DNA of 13,551 bases from positions 14,518 through 28,068 of the forward strand of contig DENA01000015.1 of NCBI GenBank assembly GCA_002359465.1. Direction: 5' to 3'. A model generated the notes under the pieces. The model was not told the DNA's origin, searched no databases, and worked only from the letters and a program-made list of their open reading frames with translations. A program made the translations under genes and the position numbers. How positions within the stretch are numbered: position 1 is the stretch's first letter; each line of letters opens with the position of its first letter. This DNA is from Ruminococcaceae bacterium UBA2656 (GTDB taxonomy: Bacteria > Bacillota > Clostridia > Oscillospirales > Acutalibacteraceae). Positions 1 to 6,805 of the stretch are shown here, in pieces.

Positions 1-625
1 GAGCCGCAACGCAGCGCAGGCCGGTTTCAATTTCCTCATTGTCAATTGCGTAGCCGCACGAGCGCACATGAAGCATTTCCCGGCTCAATTCTTCCGAACA
101 GGTAATAGTATGCTCCGTATACTTTTCCAAATTCCCTTTTGCAAGAAAATGTTTCAGCTCATCATCGCCCAAAAAGGCCAGAATCGCCTTCCCTACACCG
201 GTGCAGTGCATCGGGGCCCGCTTGCCTGTCTGCGAATAGACAATCATGGCTCCGGGGGCATCCACCTTGTCAATGTAGACGATTTCATCCCCATAATGAG
301 CGGCAAGATGAACTGTGGCGTTGTGCTTGCTGACAAGCTCTTCGCAAAACGGTTTTGCCTCGTTGCGCAGATCCATGCGCTTATATACCAAACTGCCGAG
401 TTCAAAAAGCTTTATGCCGAGCCGGTATCGCTTGGTCTGTACATTCTGTTCCAAATAGCCTTTGGTAACCAACGTATTAACCAGCCCGTAAACGGTGCTC
501 TTGCTTAGCTGCATCTGATCTGAAATTTCTGAAATTCCAAGCTCAACCAATTGCCCGTCAAAGCACTCAAGGATATCCAGTGCCCGGACAACAGACTGTA
601 CGATTACGCCAGCTTCGCCTGTCAT
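1..625 (-). CDS. IclR-family transcriptional regulator (C-terminus cut by window edge)
   Basis: DNA-binding regulator with an N-terminal winged helix-turn-helix and a C-terminal effector-binding domain. The 208 codons visible begin MTGEAGVIVQSVVRALDIL, typical of IclR proteins. The helix-turn-helix covers about residues 28-60 (ISEISDQMQLSKSTVYGLVN), followed by the family's LE(Q)xxxTKRYRLG wing. The effector domain includes HCTGVGKAILAF and, at the cut edge, GYAIDNEEIETGLRC, which precedes the family's usual last 40 or so residues. The ATG at 623-625 has an AAGGGA Shine-Dalgarno about 8 bases upstream. The gene lies downstream of the BMC operon on the same strand but has its own promoter, so it may control the operon or a neighbouring pathway to the left. 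The ligand cannot be read from sequence. Family assignment is sure; the link to the BMC genes is inferred from position. Confidence 0.93.
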   Translation of the reverse strand, partial: MTGEAGVIVQSVVRALDILECFDGQLVELGISEISDQMQLSKSTVYGLVNTLVTKGYLEQNVQTKRYRLGIKLFELGSLVYKRMDLRNEAKPFCEELVSKHNATVHLAAHYGDEIVYIDKVDAPGAMIVYSQTGKRAPMHCTGVGKAILAFLGDDELKHFLAKGNLEKYTEHTITCSEELSREMLHVRSCGYAIDNEEIETGLRCVAA

Positions 626-698
626 CGCAAAATCCCTTTCTGTAAAAACATGAAAGCCGCGACCGTTTCAGCAAAATCGCAAACCTTCGGATGTTTAT

Positions 699-727
699 AT
701 TTTAGGATAAGATTTTATAAAAGTCAA
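699..727 (-). promoter_or_regulatory. Sigma-A type promoter of the IclR-family gene
   Basis: On the minus strand a -35 TTGACT (722-727) is followed by a 17-base spacer and a -10 TAAAAT (699-704). Both hexamers are close to TTGACA/TATAAT and the spacing is ideal. Transcription would start near 692, leaving a leader of about 65 bases before the ATG at 625. The region is AT-rich. This gives the regulator transcription independent of the BMC operon. Confidence 0.72.
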
Positions 728-732
728 TGACA

Positions 733-769
733 TTCTGTATTGCAGAACTAATTTCGTCAATAACGAAAT
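733..769. promoter_or_regulatory. Two adjacent palindromes upstream of the IclR promoter, candidate operator
   Basis: Two short inverted repeats follow each other just upstream of the -35 box. The first is TTCTG-TATTG-CAGAA (733-747). The second is ATTTCGT-CAATA-ACGAAAT (751-769), with perfect 7-base arms around 5 bases. Both have a 5-base spacer and their centres are 20 bases apart, about two helical turns. IclR-family proteins commonly bind such palindromes near their own promoters, so autoregulation is a reasonable inference. Another factor could use the site. Confidence 0.5.
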
Positions 770-906
770 AATGTATTCTGTTGTTTTGTTGAAAATGACC
801 AAATGATTGACAAGTATACGAATACCTATGTAGAGAATTACCTGATATATAAAAACCAATTGTATATTTTTTTAAAATAATACTATAAGTTCTAATTTTG
901 CATGTT

Positions 907-981
907 AAATAAGCAAAACTGCCCTTATCACACCATCAGCCGCGTCACCACTAACGCGGTTGATTATGCAGTACAGGCAGT
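907..981 (-). terminator. Long hairpin with U-rich tail ending the BMC operon
   Basis: Read on the minus strand, bases 981-954 pair with 945-918 in strict register around an 8-base loop (946-953). Of 28 aligned positions, about 20 are Watson-Crick, 4 are G-U and 4 are mismatched. The strongest blocks are ACTGCC/GGCAGT at the base and CCGCGT/ACGCGG at the tip. The stem is followed by TTTGCTTATTT. It lies about 80 bases after the pduT stop, with no further gene before the IclR promoter, so it probably terminates the operon. The tail is interrupted by GC, so termination may be incomplete; the stem is also longer than usual for a terminator. Confidence 0.62.
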
Positions 982-986
982 CCCTC

Positions 987-1001
987 TGTGCCCCGGGCAC
1001 A
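987..1001. repeat. 15-base GC-rich palindrome
   Basis: TGTGCCCCGGGCACA is a perfect 7-base inverted repeat about a single central base. It lies between the pduT stop and the long hairpin at 918-981. In RNA it would form a short 5-bp stem with a 5-base loop. It could be a mini-hairpin that protects the 3' end of the operon mRNA or a protein-binding site; nothing decides between these. The remaining spacer sequence from 770 to 917 and from 1002 to 1059 shows no gene or clear motif. Confidence 0.45.
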
Positions 1002-1059
1002 AATATGGATTCAAGGTTTAAGAGAGCAAAAGGAATGGTATTCAGCTTACCTTTGAAAT

Positions 1060-1599
1060 TTACAGAAGGGTCTCGTAAAGCTTTGGCGACGGCTTTGGAA
1101 TGACTGTTGTCTGCACCAAAAGCTCGGATTCCCTTTTTGCCGCTTCCACAGCAGTGCGTACGGCCCCTACATCGCCGGTCAAAATCACAACGCCTTTTCC
1201 ACCGATGGAATAACCAATCTTTATTTCAATCAGGGTGATATTGGCCGCTTTTGCCGCCACATCCCCGGCTGTTATTGCGGAAGCCACGGAATAAAATTCC
1301 AGCACGCCGACGGCCCCCGGATTGACGACCTGATTCGTCAGGCAGATTGCGGGGATAAGCTGAGGATGGATATTCGGAATCATCAGGGTATCCACCAGGT
1401 ACTCGCCGCTGTATTTTTCTCCTACCGCCATGGAAACCTTGACATCCCCAGTCGTTCCCCCGATCAGCACGATGTACTTGCCGGGACATACGGTGGACGC
1501 TTTCAGCAGTTCCACATTTGCAGCCTTGATCATATAGTCGCTTGTTTCAATTCCTCTGGCGATGCTTGAAAATTCAATCATACCGATTGCATTGCCCAT
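1060..1599 (-). CDS. pduT: PduT-like tandem-BMC-domain shell protein (BMC-T) with Fe-S cysteine
   Basis: Trimeric shell protein made of two fused BMC domains, forming a pseudohexameric tile. From the ATG at 1599 it has 179 residues, the usual PduT size. Domain 1 starts GNAIGMIEFSSIARGIE and domain 2 starts AVGVLEFYSVASAITAGD, about 95 residues on. The CPGK motif in domain 1 (Cys38 counted from this start) matches the PduT cysteine that holds a 4Fe-4S cluster in the central pore; the following NIHPQLIPAI segment is also typical. An upstream GTG (1608) overlaps the pduS stop as GTGA, but GGGGGAG sits 10 bases before the ATG and the ATG fits the family start better. It is the last gene of the operon and is coupled to pduS, consistent with a PduS-PduT electron route through the shell. 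Confidence 0.93.
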   Translation of the reverse strand: MGNAIGMIEFSSIARGIETSDYMIKAANVELLKASTVCPGKYIVLIGGTTGDVKVSMAVGEKYSGEYLVDTLMIPNIHPQLIPAICLTNQVVNPGAVGVLEFYSVASAITAGDVAAKAANITLIEIKIGYSIGGKGVVILTGDVGAVRTAVEAAKRESELLVQTTVIPKPSPKLYETLL

Positions 1600-1604
1600 A
1601 TCAA

Positions 1605-2960
1605 TCACTCTCCCCCGCTCCGACGGATGACTGCGCCGGCCCCGTCTATTTTTTCTATTACGCCGTCAATGCTCGCATGAATATTTGCGGACAAAGCGCC
1701 TTCTGCCGCTGCCGCCAGCAGTTCGCCTTTTGCAACGCGGTCATTGACCTGTTTGACCGGGACAGCAGGTTTTCCGATATGCTGCTGGAAAGGGATCACA
1801 ACCTTTTCCGGCGTAAGCTCATAGCACTCTTTCGCATGGAGCCGGTAATAGTCCATAATGTTCAGGCGCGCCACCAGTCTGCCGGTTGGCACCTGCCCGT
1901 AGCGGGCGCCCTCGCCGGGAACGGGATTCATATTGCGCTCCACCTTGATGCCGCGTTCCCTAAGCTGACCCTTAATGTAAATATTCACTTTTCGTGGAGA
2001 CAGCCCCATCGGGCAGGAAAACATTTCGCACACGCCGCATTCAGAACAGTTCATCGCCGTGCCGAAGGCTTTTTTATATTCTTCGTTGTCGGTAATAAAC
2101 GGTTCCCGGAATAGATTACGCATCACAAGATGCGGCTTCATATTATGGCCGATCAGGTTTCTGGGACAAAGGCTTGTGCACATTCTGCATTGCACGCAGG
2201 CGCTTTTCGCCTGCAGACGGATGCGATGGAGCGGCAGGGTCGCCCTGCGGATCAGATAATGATTTTTAGGGAGCACAATAATATTGCCCGTCGTCTTGGT
2301 GACGCTCAGTTCCCCGATCTGACCGGGGTCCGTTAACACCTTTCCCATCATGGGCCCGCCTAAAATCACATCATAATCGGAAACCGCCGGCTGCGCTTTC
2401 TCGATGCATTCAGTAATCAGTGTCCCCACCGGCACGTGGAGCAGAATCGGTTCTCTGACCTCCCCCACAACGGACAAATACTTATCCGTTACCGGCCTGC
2501 CCTGCAATGCATCATAAATATTCAGCATCGTCCCCACATTGTCCACTACCGCCCCAACATCCAGAGGGATTCCCCGTTCGGGCACGGACTTGCCGCAAAC
2601 CAGATGCACCATCATCTGTTCGTCGCCCGCCGGATAAAAAGTAGGCATTTCAAACAGTTCAATCTCTGCCCCGGCTTTTTCAATCGCCTGTTTCAGCGCG
2701 GCGATTTCCGCCGTATATTTTTGCTTTAAGGCAATGACCGTACGTTTTGCGCCCAAATGGGCGGAAACGGCTTGGGCAGCCTCGACAATTCTGTCGGGAA
2801 AAGTACGCGATATGTATTTGTCCGTTTCAATCAGCGGCTCACATTCCGCCGCGTTGATAATAAAACAATCCGCTTTTGCCGAAAGCTTTACGTGTGTGGG
2901 AAAACCCGCGCCGCCCGCGCCCACAACACCGGCGCCCTTGATTGCTTCCGTAAGATTCAT
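1605..2960 (-). CDS. pduS: PduS-like RnfC-type flavo-iron-sulfur protein
   Basis: Electron-transfer protein of BMC loci, related to RnfC and NuoF; in B12-dependent systems it reduces cobalamin, and in other BMCs it is thought to move electrons between lumen and cytosol. It has 451 residues, full length for the family. The N-terminal GAGGAGFPTHVKL (14-26) and NAAECEPL (36-43) are the flavin/NAD-binding signature of RnfC-like proteins. Two ferredoxin-type 4Fe-4S motifs follow: Cys255, 258, 261, 265 (CVQCRMCTSLCP) and Cys305, 308, 311, 316 (CSECGVCEMFSCP). A C-terminal barrel-sandwich segment ends the protein. The start ATG (2958-2960) has AGGACGGTGAG upstream. Its end overlaps the region where pduT begins, so translation is probably coupled. 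No B12 genes are visible, so a role in NADH or flavin-linked electron exchange is more likely here than cobalamin reduction. Confidence 0.93.
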   Translation of the reverse strand: MNLTEAIKGAGVVGAGGAGFPTHVKLSAKADCFIINAAECEPLIETDKYISRTFPDRIVEAAQAVSAHLGAKRTVIALKQKYTAEIAALKQAIEKAGAEIELFEMPTFYPAGDEQMMVHLVCGKSVPERGIPLDVGAVVDNVGTMLNIYDALQGRPVTDKYLSVVGEVREPILLHVPVGTLITECIEKAQPAVSDYDVILGGPMMGKVLTDPGQIGELSVTKTTGNIIVLPKNHYLIRRATLPLHRIRLQAKSACVQCRMCTSLCPRNLIGHNMKPHLVMRNLFREPFITDNEEYKKAFGTAMNCSECGVCEMFSCPMGLSPRKVNIYIKGQLRERGIKVERNMNPVPGEGARYGQVPTGRLVARLNIMDYYRLHAKECYELTPEKVVIPFQQHIGKPAVPVKQVNDRVAKGELLAAAAEGALSANIHASIDGVIEKIDGAGAVIRRSGGE

Positions 2961-2991
2961 GGTCTCACCGTCCTAAAATAAAAGCATTTGT

Positions 2992-3630
2992 TTATTCCCG
3001 GATGATCTGCATCCCGTTTACGCGGGCATAGTCCCAGGCCTCGGAGGAAATAATGCTGTCCGCCGCAACGCGCATTACCGTAATATTTGCATTGTTCAGC
3101 AAGGCGAGATCTCTCGCCGTTACAATCTCCCGTCCGGCTTTTTCCCGCTTCGCCGGCGGCGCGCTCTGTTCGGCAGGCGCAGGCGAAGCATCCGTCTTTT
3201 CAGCCAGCAGCCTGTCTTCCAGCTGATTCACCGGGCAGAACACCACGCCGGAATCTTTCAGAAAATTCACTTTATCCAGCATCATATTATAATAAACAGC
3301 CGGAGCCGTCCTTTTATAATCGAAAAGCTCCACTTCCTCTTCAACGGCGAACACGGTCTTTCCTTTCAGGATTGCCTGAACCGCCAGTTGAGAATAGGGC
3401 GCAGTTGCGGCTCCGCCGACAATCTGAACCAGCATGTCGTTTGTCAGTCCGTAAAGAATGACCGCCGAAAAATCATCCATGTTAAAATCGTACTTGCCCT
3501 TTAAAGCGCATTCCACACGGTATTGACCGGACAACCGTCTGCTTTCCAGCATCCGGTGACAGCAGGTGTCATGCTTCTGGGTCAGTATCAGAAGTCCCGG
3601 TCTTGAATGGATTCCTTCCTGAATGTCCAT
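2992..3630 (-). CDS. BMC-associated flavoprotein-like protein of unknown function
   Basis: A 212-residue protein resembling the uncharacterised ethanolamine-utilization family found in BMC loci (I believe TIGR02536; recalled, not searched). The central part (about 55-100) holds FSAVILYGLTNDMLVQIVGG, then ATAPYSQLAVQAILKGK, which looks like the phosphate/flavin-binding segment of flavoprotein-type Rossmann folds. Residues 140-165 form a Pro/Ala/Lys linker. The C-terminus (about 167-212) reads IVTARDLALL followed by ADSIISSEAWDYARVNGMQI, which resembles the short ITPLAxDYAxExxI element recurring in BMC-associated proteins such as EutQ. An unusual HDTCCHRML cluster lies near residue 20-28. The ATG has a strong AGGAGG site. 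Neighbours eutJ and pduS are 15 and 31 bases away, so it is in the operon. No catalytic role can be assigned. Confidence 0.8.
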   Translation of the reverse strand: MDIQEGIHSRPGLLILTQKHDTCCHRMLESRRLSGQYRVECALKGKYDFNMDDFSAVILYGLTNDMLVQIVGGAATAPYSQLAVQAILKGKTVFAVEEEVELFDYKRTAPAVYYNMMLDKVNFLKDSGVVFCPVNQLEDRLLAEKTDASPAPAEQSAPPAKREKAGREIVTARDLALLNNANITVMRVAADSIISSEAWDYARVNGMQIIRE

Positions 3631-3645
3631 AACTCCTCCTATCTT

Positions 3646-4467
3646 CTATCTGCTCTCGCAATTCATCGCGATTCCCGCAGGAGTAAGCAGGAACGGATAA
3701 TGAGGCTTGATGGTTTGAATCCCTGTTTCCTTTTCAAACACCTTTTCAATACCCGTCATGCAGCAGGTTCCGCCGCAGAGATAAATTGCCTGTGTATCAT
3801 CCTTCTTGATGTATTTGTTTACAATGGCGGCCATTTTTTCAATAACGGCCTTGATAATCGGAAAAATTTCACTGTGACGCGCGTAATCCAATTTAATCTG
3901 CTCGGCTTCTTCAAAGGATATATGCATATTGCCGGACAGAACCAGAGTCAGATGAGTACCGCCCGTAGGCTCATCTTCAATTTCAACCACCTTGCCCTCT
4001 TTAAAAATGGCAAGCCCGGTGGTTCCTCCGCCGATATCCACGACAACCCCATCGCTGATCTGGAAAACCGAATTTGCCGCTGTCGGCTCATCCAGCACGT
4101 TCACAACCTCGAGTCCGGCACCTTCCGCCACATAAATGTGGGTTCTTGTGCTGCTCTGGGTACCCGCCGGCATGGCGATGGCACAATGGGTCAGCTCTCT
4201 TCCCAAACGCCCTTCCAGCTTTTCCTTCAGCTCCTTGACAATGCGCTGCGCCCCCAGATAATCGACGACAACACCGTCTCTGAGAACACGCGCCGCCTTC
4301 TTTTCACACGCGACAGGATTATTTTCTTCATCAAGGACGACAAGAACAATATATGCGGTACCAAGGTCAACGCCCACCTTCAGTTTGCTGCCGACCGGCT
4401 GAAAGGTCTTTGTTTCCGATTCCTCCACACGCGCCATGTAGCTGTCCACTCTGTCTAAATCCATCAT
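3646..4467 (-). CDS. eutJ: EutJ-like actin/Hsp70-fold ATPase
   Basis: Chaperone-like protein of the Hsp70/actin ATPase fold, common in ethanolamine and related BMC loci; a role in folding or assembling BMC enzymes is presumed but unproven. It has 273 residues, as expected. Phosphate-1 loop VGVDLGTAY is at 31-39, phosphate-2 VVVDIGGGTTG at 141-151, the DEPTAAN segment at 126-132 and the adenosine-type LCGGTCCM near 230-237. It lacks the substrate-binding C-terminal domain of DnaK. Start is the first of two adjacent ATGs; only a weak AAAGG lies about 11 bases before it. It follows the aldehyde dehydrogenase by 79 bases (an otherwise featureless spacer) and precedes the flavoprotein-like gene by 15. 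Confidence 0.93.
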   Translation of the reverse strand: MMDLDRVDSYMARVEESETKTFQPVGSKLKVGVDLGTAYIVLVVLDEENNPVACEKKAARVLRDGVVVDYLGAQRIVKELKEKLEGRLGRELTHCAIAMPAGTQSSTRTHIYVAEGAGLEVVNVLDEPTAANSVFQISDGVVVDIGGGTTGLAIFKEGKVVEIEDEPTGGTHLTLVLSGNMHISFEEAEQIKLDYARHSEIFPIIKAVIEKMAAIVNKYIKKDDTQAIYLCGGTCCMTGIEKVFEKETGIQTIKPHYPFLLTPAGIAMNCESR

Positions 4468-4546
4468 ATTGCAGGCCGCCTTTCCGCTCTTTCCTAATTC
4501 CCATTCATTTAAAACCGCTCATGCCGGTCAGACTCCTGAATGTAGT

Positions 4547-6001
4547 TTAAAGTCCGTTGGAAAAATCCCTGATATGGAACGCGTCCGACAAAACGCATCT
4601 GCGTTTCCTGCAGAACGATCTCGCACTGGTCAGCCCCTCGCCGGTGGGGCCCGCGATGGTAAAGGTCGTGTGGCCCTCGCCGCCCACGCCGATGCCCGCG
4701 TAGGACGGGGCGTTTTTCACAAAGATGGTAGTTTGCAGCAGCTTTGCCATTTTCGTCAGCTTATCAACATTTTTGGAATGCATCATGGCTGTATGGCGGT
4801 TGCCTCTTTCCGCGATAAGCGCAAGATCAATTGCTTCGTCCACATTTTGCACTCTTACGATCGGCAGAATCGGCATCATCAGTTCCTCCATGACAAACGG
4901 ATGATCCTTTGCCGTCTCCATGATGATGACTTTGACTTCCGGCCCCGCCTGTATGCCGATTTTATCAAGAATATAAAGGGCGCTCTTGCCGACGAAGGAT
5001 GTCTTCGGCCCGCCGCCTTCTTTTCTGACCAGATCCGCAAGCTTTTGAATCACAGCCGGATCCGTGATCTGATAGGCGCCGTTTTCCTTCATGTTGCGGA
5101 TCAGCTCATCGGTAATCTGATCGACCGCGATCACTTCTTTCTCCGCTATGCACGGAAGGTTGTTGTCAAAGCTGCATCCGTTGACAATATCGATCGCCGC
5201 TTTTTTAATGTCGGCTGTTTCATCAACCACAACCGGCGGGTTCCCCGCGCCGGCGCCGATGGCCTTTTTCCCGGTGGACATGACCAGCTTTACAATCCCC
5301 GGCCCGCCTGTGGCAACCAGCATCCTGACTTTCGGGTGCTTCATCATGACATTGGTGTTTTCAATGGACGGTTCCATAACGGTAACAATCAGATTTTTAG
5401 GCGCGCCGGCTTCTTCCAGCGCCTTGTTAATCATGGTAACCAGTTTAAGCGTGACGTCCTTTGCCCTTGGATGCGGGCTGAACACAATGGAGTTGCCCGC
5501 GGCCAGCATCCCTATGGAATTGCAGATCACGGTCTCCGTCGGATTTGTCGCGGGCGTAATCGCGCCGATGACGCCGAACGGACAATATTCCACCAGCGTA
5601 AGTCCGTCGTCGCCGGACAGCGCTTCTGTGGACAAATCTTCAATGCCGGGCGATTTTTCCGCGGCCAGCCTGTTCTTAATCAATTTATGCGGATAATTTC
5701 CCATTCCGGTTTCTTCAACGGCCAGTCTGGAAATCAGTTCAAGATTTTCCTTCTTAAGCACCACGTCCCGCAGGGTCTGAACATATTTCTGTCTGTCGGC
5801 CATGGAACAGAACAAATACTGTTTCTGGGCAATATCGCAGGCGTCTATTGCCTCTTCCATGGTATTGAAGATTCCATATTCGCCGTTTTTTTCTTCGTTC
5901 TTACTCTCCGACTGAGTCGGTTCGGCATGCGGTTTGCCCGCATCAATTTCATGAAGCACCTGTTTGACCATTTTTTCAATTAAATTCGCATCAATATCCA
6001 T
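4547..6001 (-). CDS. pduP: CoA-acylating aldehyde dehydrogenase, copy 1 (PduP/EutE type)
   Basis: Oxidises an aldehyde with NAD+ and CoA to acyl-CoA and NADH in the compartment lumen. The ATG at 5999-6001 gives 484 residues and has AAGGGGTGG about 8 bases upstream; an in-frame ATG at 6055 lacks a good site. The N-terminus MDIDANLIEKMVKQVLHEI is an amphipathic helix followed by a hydrophilic linker (about 23-42), the layout of a BMC encapsulation peptide. Catalytic features are TPATNPTETVICN with the oxyanion Asn near 153, GAGAGNPP near 249-256, and the nucleophile Cys near 284 in SFDNNLPCIAEK. The C-terminus has the CRKRRCVLSDAF segment shared with copy 2. It follows pduL after 59 bases. Family is certain; whether the substrate is acetaldehyde or propionaldehyde is not visible, so PduP or EutE are equally fair names. 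Confidence 0.93.
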   Translation of the reverse strand: MDIDANLIEKMVKQVLHEIDAGKPHAEPTQSESKNEEKNGEYGIFNTMEEAIDACDIAQKQYLFCSMADRQKYVQTLRDVVLKKENLELISRLAVEETGMGNYPHKLIKNRLAAEKSPGIEDLSTEALSGDDGLTLVEYCPFGVIGAITPATNPTETVICNSIGMLAAGNSIVFSPHPRAKDVTLKLVTMINKALEEAGAPKNLIVTVMEPSIENTNVMMKHPKVRMLVATGGPGIVKLVMSTGKKAIGAGAGNPPVVVDETADIKKAAIDIVNGCSFDNNLPCIAEKEVIAVDQITDELIRNMKENGAYQITDPAVIQKLADLVRKEGGGPKTSFVGKSALYILDKIGIQAGPEVKVIIMETAKDHPFVMEELMMPILPIVRVQNVDEAIDLALIAERGNRHTAMMHSKNVDKLTKMAKLLQTTIFVKNAPSYAGIGVGGEGHTTFTIAGPTGEGLTSARSFCRKRRCVLSDAFHIRDFSNGL

Positions 6002-6060
6002 TGATTTTCCACCCCTTATCAAAAATTGCACAATATTAAGATCGCTAATTCCCATCCGCT

Positions 6061-6717
6061 CTATGACGAATAATCAGGCCCTTTTATTTTTCGCAGGATC
6101 ACGAAGTCATTGTTCTTCAATGCGCACGCATTTGCTTCATCAAGGTCTACGTGCATTTCCAGTGAAAATTTATCGGAAACCCTTACCAGAACATTCCCTA
6201 AAATACACCTGCGCTCTCCGCAGGTCTCCACTTCAACAATATCTTTATCCTTTACTCCCATTTTCGCCGCCTGTTCCGGAGTCATGTGGACATGTCTGAG
6301 TGCGACAATGGTACCGCAGGGTAAGGTAATGCTGCCTTTGGGTCCAATCAGTTCCAGACCCGGGGTATTATTTAATTTTCCAGACTCCCTGATGGGAGCC
6401 TTCACCCCAAGCCGGAAGCCGTCGGCCAGCGAAATCTCGACCTGGCTTTCTTTTCTTAACGGGCCTAAAATGCGTACATTTTCAAATTCACCTTTCGACC
6501 CGCGGATTGTCACCGTTTCCTTCGCAGCAAACTGACCCGGCTGTTTCAGTGTTTTTATATTCGTGAGCCGGTATCCCGGACCAAATAATTTTTCCAGATC
6601 GCTCTGGTTCAGATGCACATGACGGTTCGACACACCAATCGGAATTTTACAGTTTTCCAAATCCTGAATTTTATCAATAACAAGTTTTGCAACCACTTCA
6701 AGGACATCCGTTTGCAT
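6061..6717 (-). CDS. pduL: PduL phosphate propanoyltransferase (phosphotransacylase)
   Basis: Converts acyl-CoA and phosphate into acyl-phosphate and CoA, recycling CoA inside the shell. It is the BMC type unrelated to housekeeping Pta. Two Zn-binding barrel halves are clear: SNRHVHLNQ and ALRHVHMTPEQA, plus EMHVDLDEAN; counted from the ATG, the metal histidines are about 33, 35, 142, 144 and 189. The conserved RESG (near 110-113) is present. The first 20 residues (MQTDVLEVVAKLVIDKIQDL) look like an encapsulation helix. Start is uncertain: the ATG at 6717 has AAGGTGG 11 bases upstream; an in-frame GTG at 6732 would add five residues. It lies 73 bases after metK in an AT-rich spacer without a clear promoter, and 59 bases before the aldehyde dehydrogenase. 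Confidence 0.93.
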   Translation of the reverse strand: MQTDVLEVVAKLVIDKIQDLENCKIPIGVSNRHVHLNQSDLEKLFGPGYRLTNIKTLKQPGQFAAKETVTIRGSKGEFENVRILGPLRKESQVEISLADGFRLGVKAPIRESGKLNNTPGLELIGPKGSITLPCGTIVALRHVHMTPEQAAKMGVKDKDIVEVETCGERRCILGNVLVRVSDKFSLEMHVDLDEANACALKNNDFVILRKIKGPDYSS

Positions 6718-6805
6718 ATCTATATCAGCCACCTTCTGCTTACCTACCGGTTTTATTTTATTTCACAAAAGATTTATTAAATGGAAAGACATCGATCTTA
6801 CCGTA

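Noticed and set aside
807..838. Plus-strand TTGACA followed by TATGTA or TAGAGAAT
   Set aside because: The -35 is perfect but no -10 lies at 16-18 bases, and there is no gene on the plus strand to the right for it to serve.
4469..5983. 504-codon open frame on the plus strand
   Set aside because: It lies exactly antisense to aldehyde dehydrogenase copy 1, has a His/Arg/Phe-rich composition without any recognisable domain, and lacks a ribosome site. It is a by-product of the codon use of the real gene. Other plus-strand frames across the window are the same.
6733..6805. Possible internal promoter between metK and pduL
   Set aside because: The spacer is AT-rich with TAAAAT-like hexamers, but no -35 with acceptable spacing was found, and the genes are plausibly co-transcribed.
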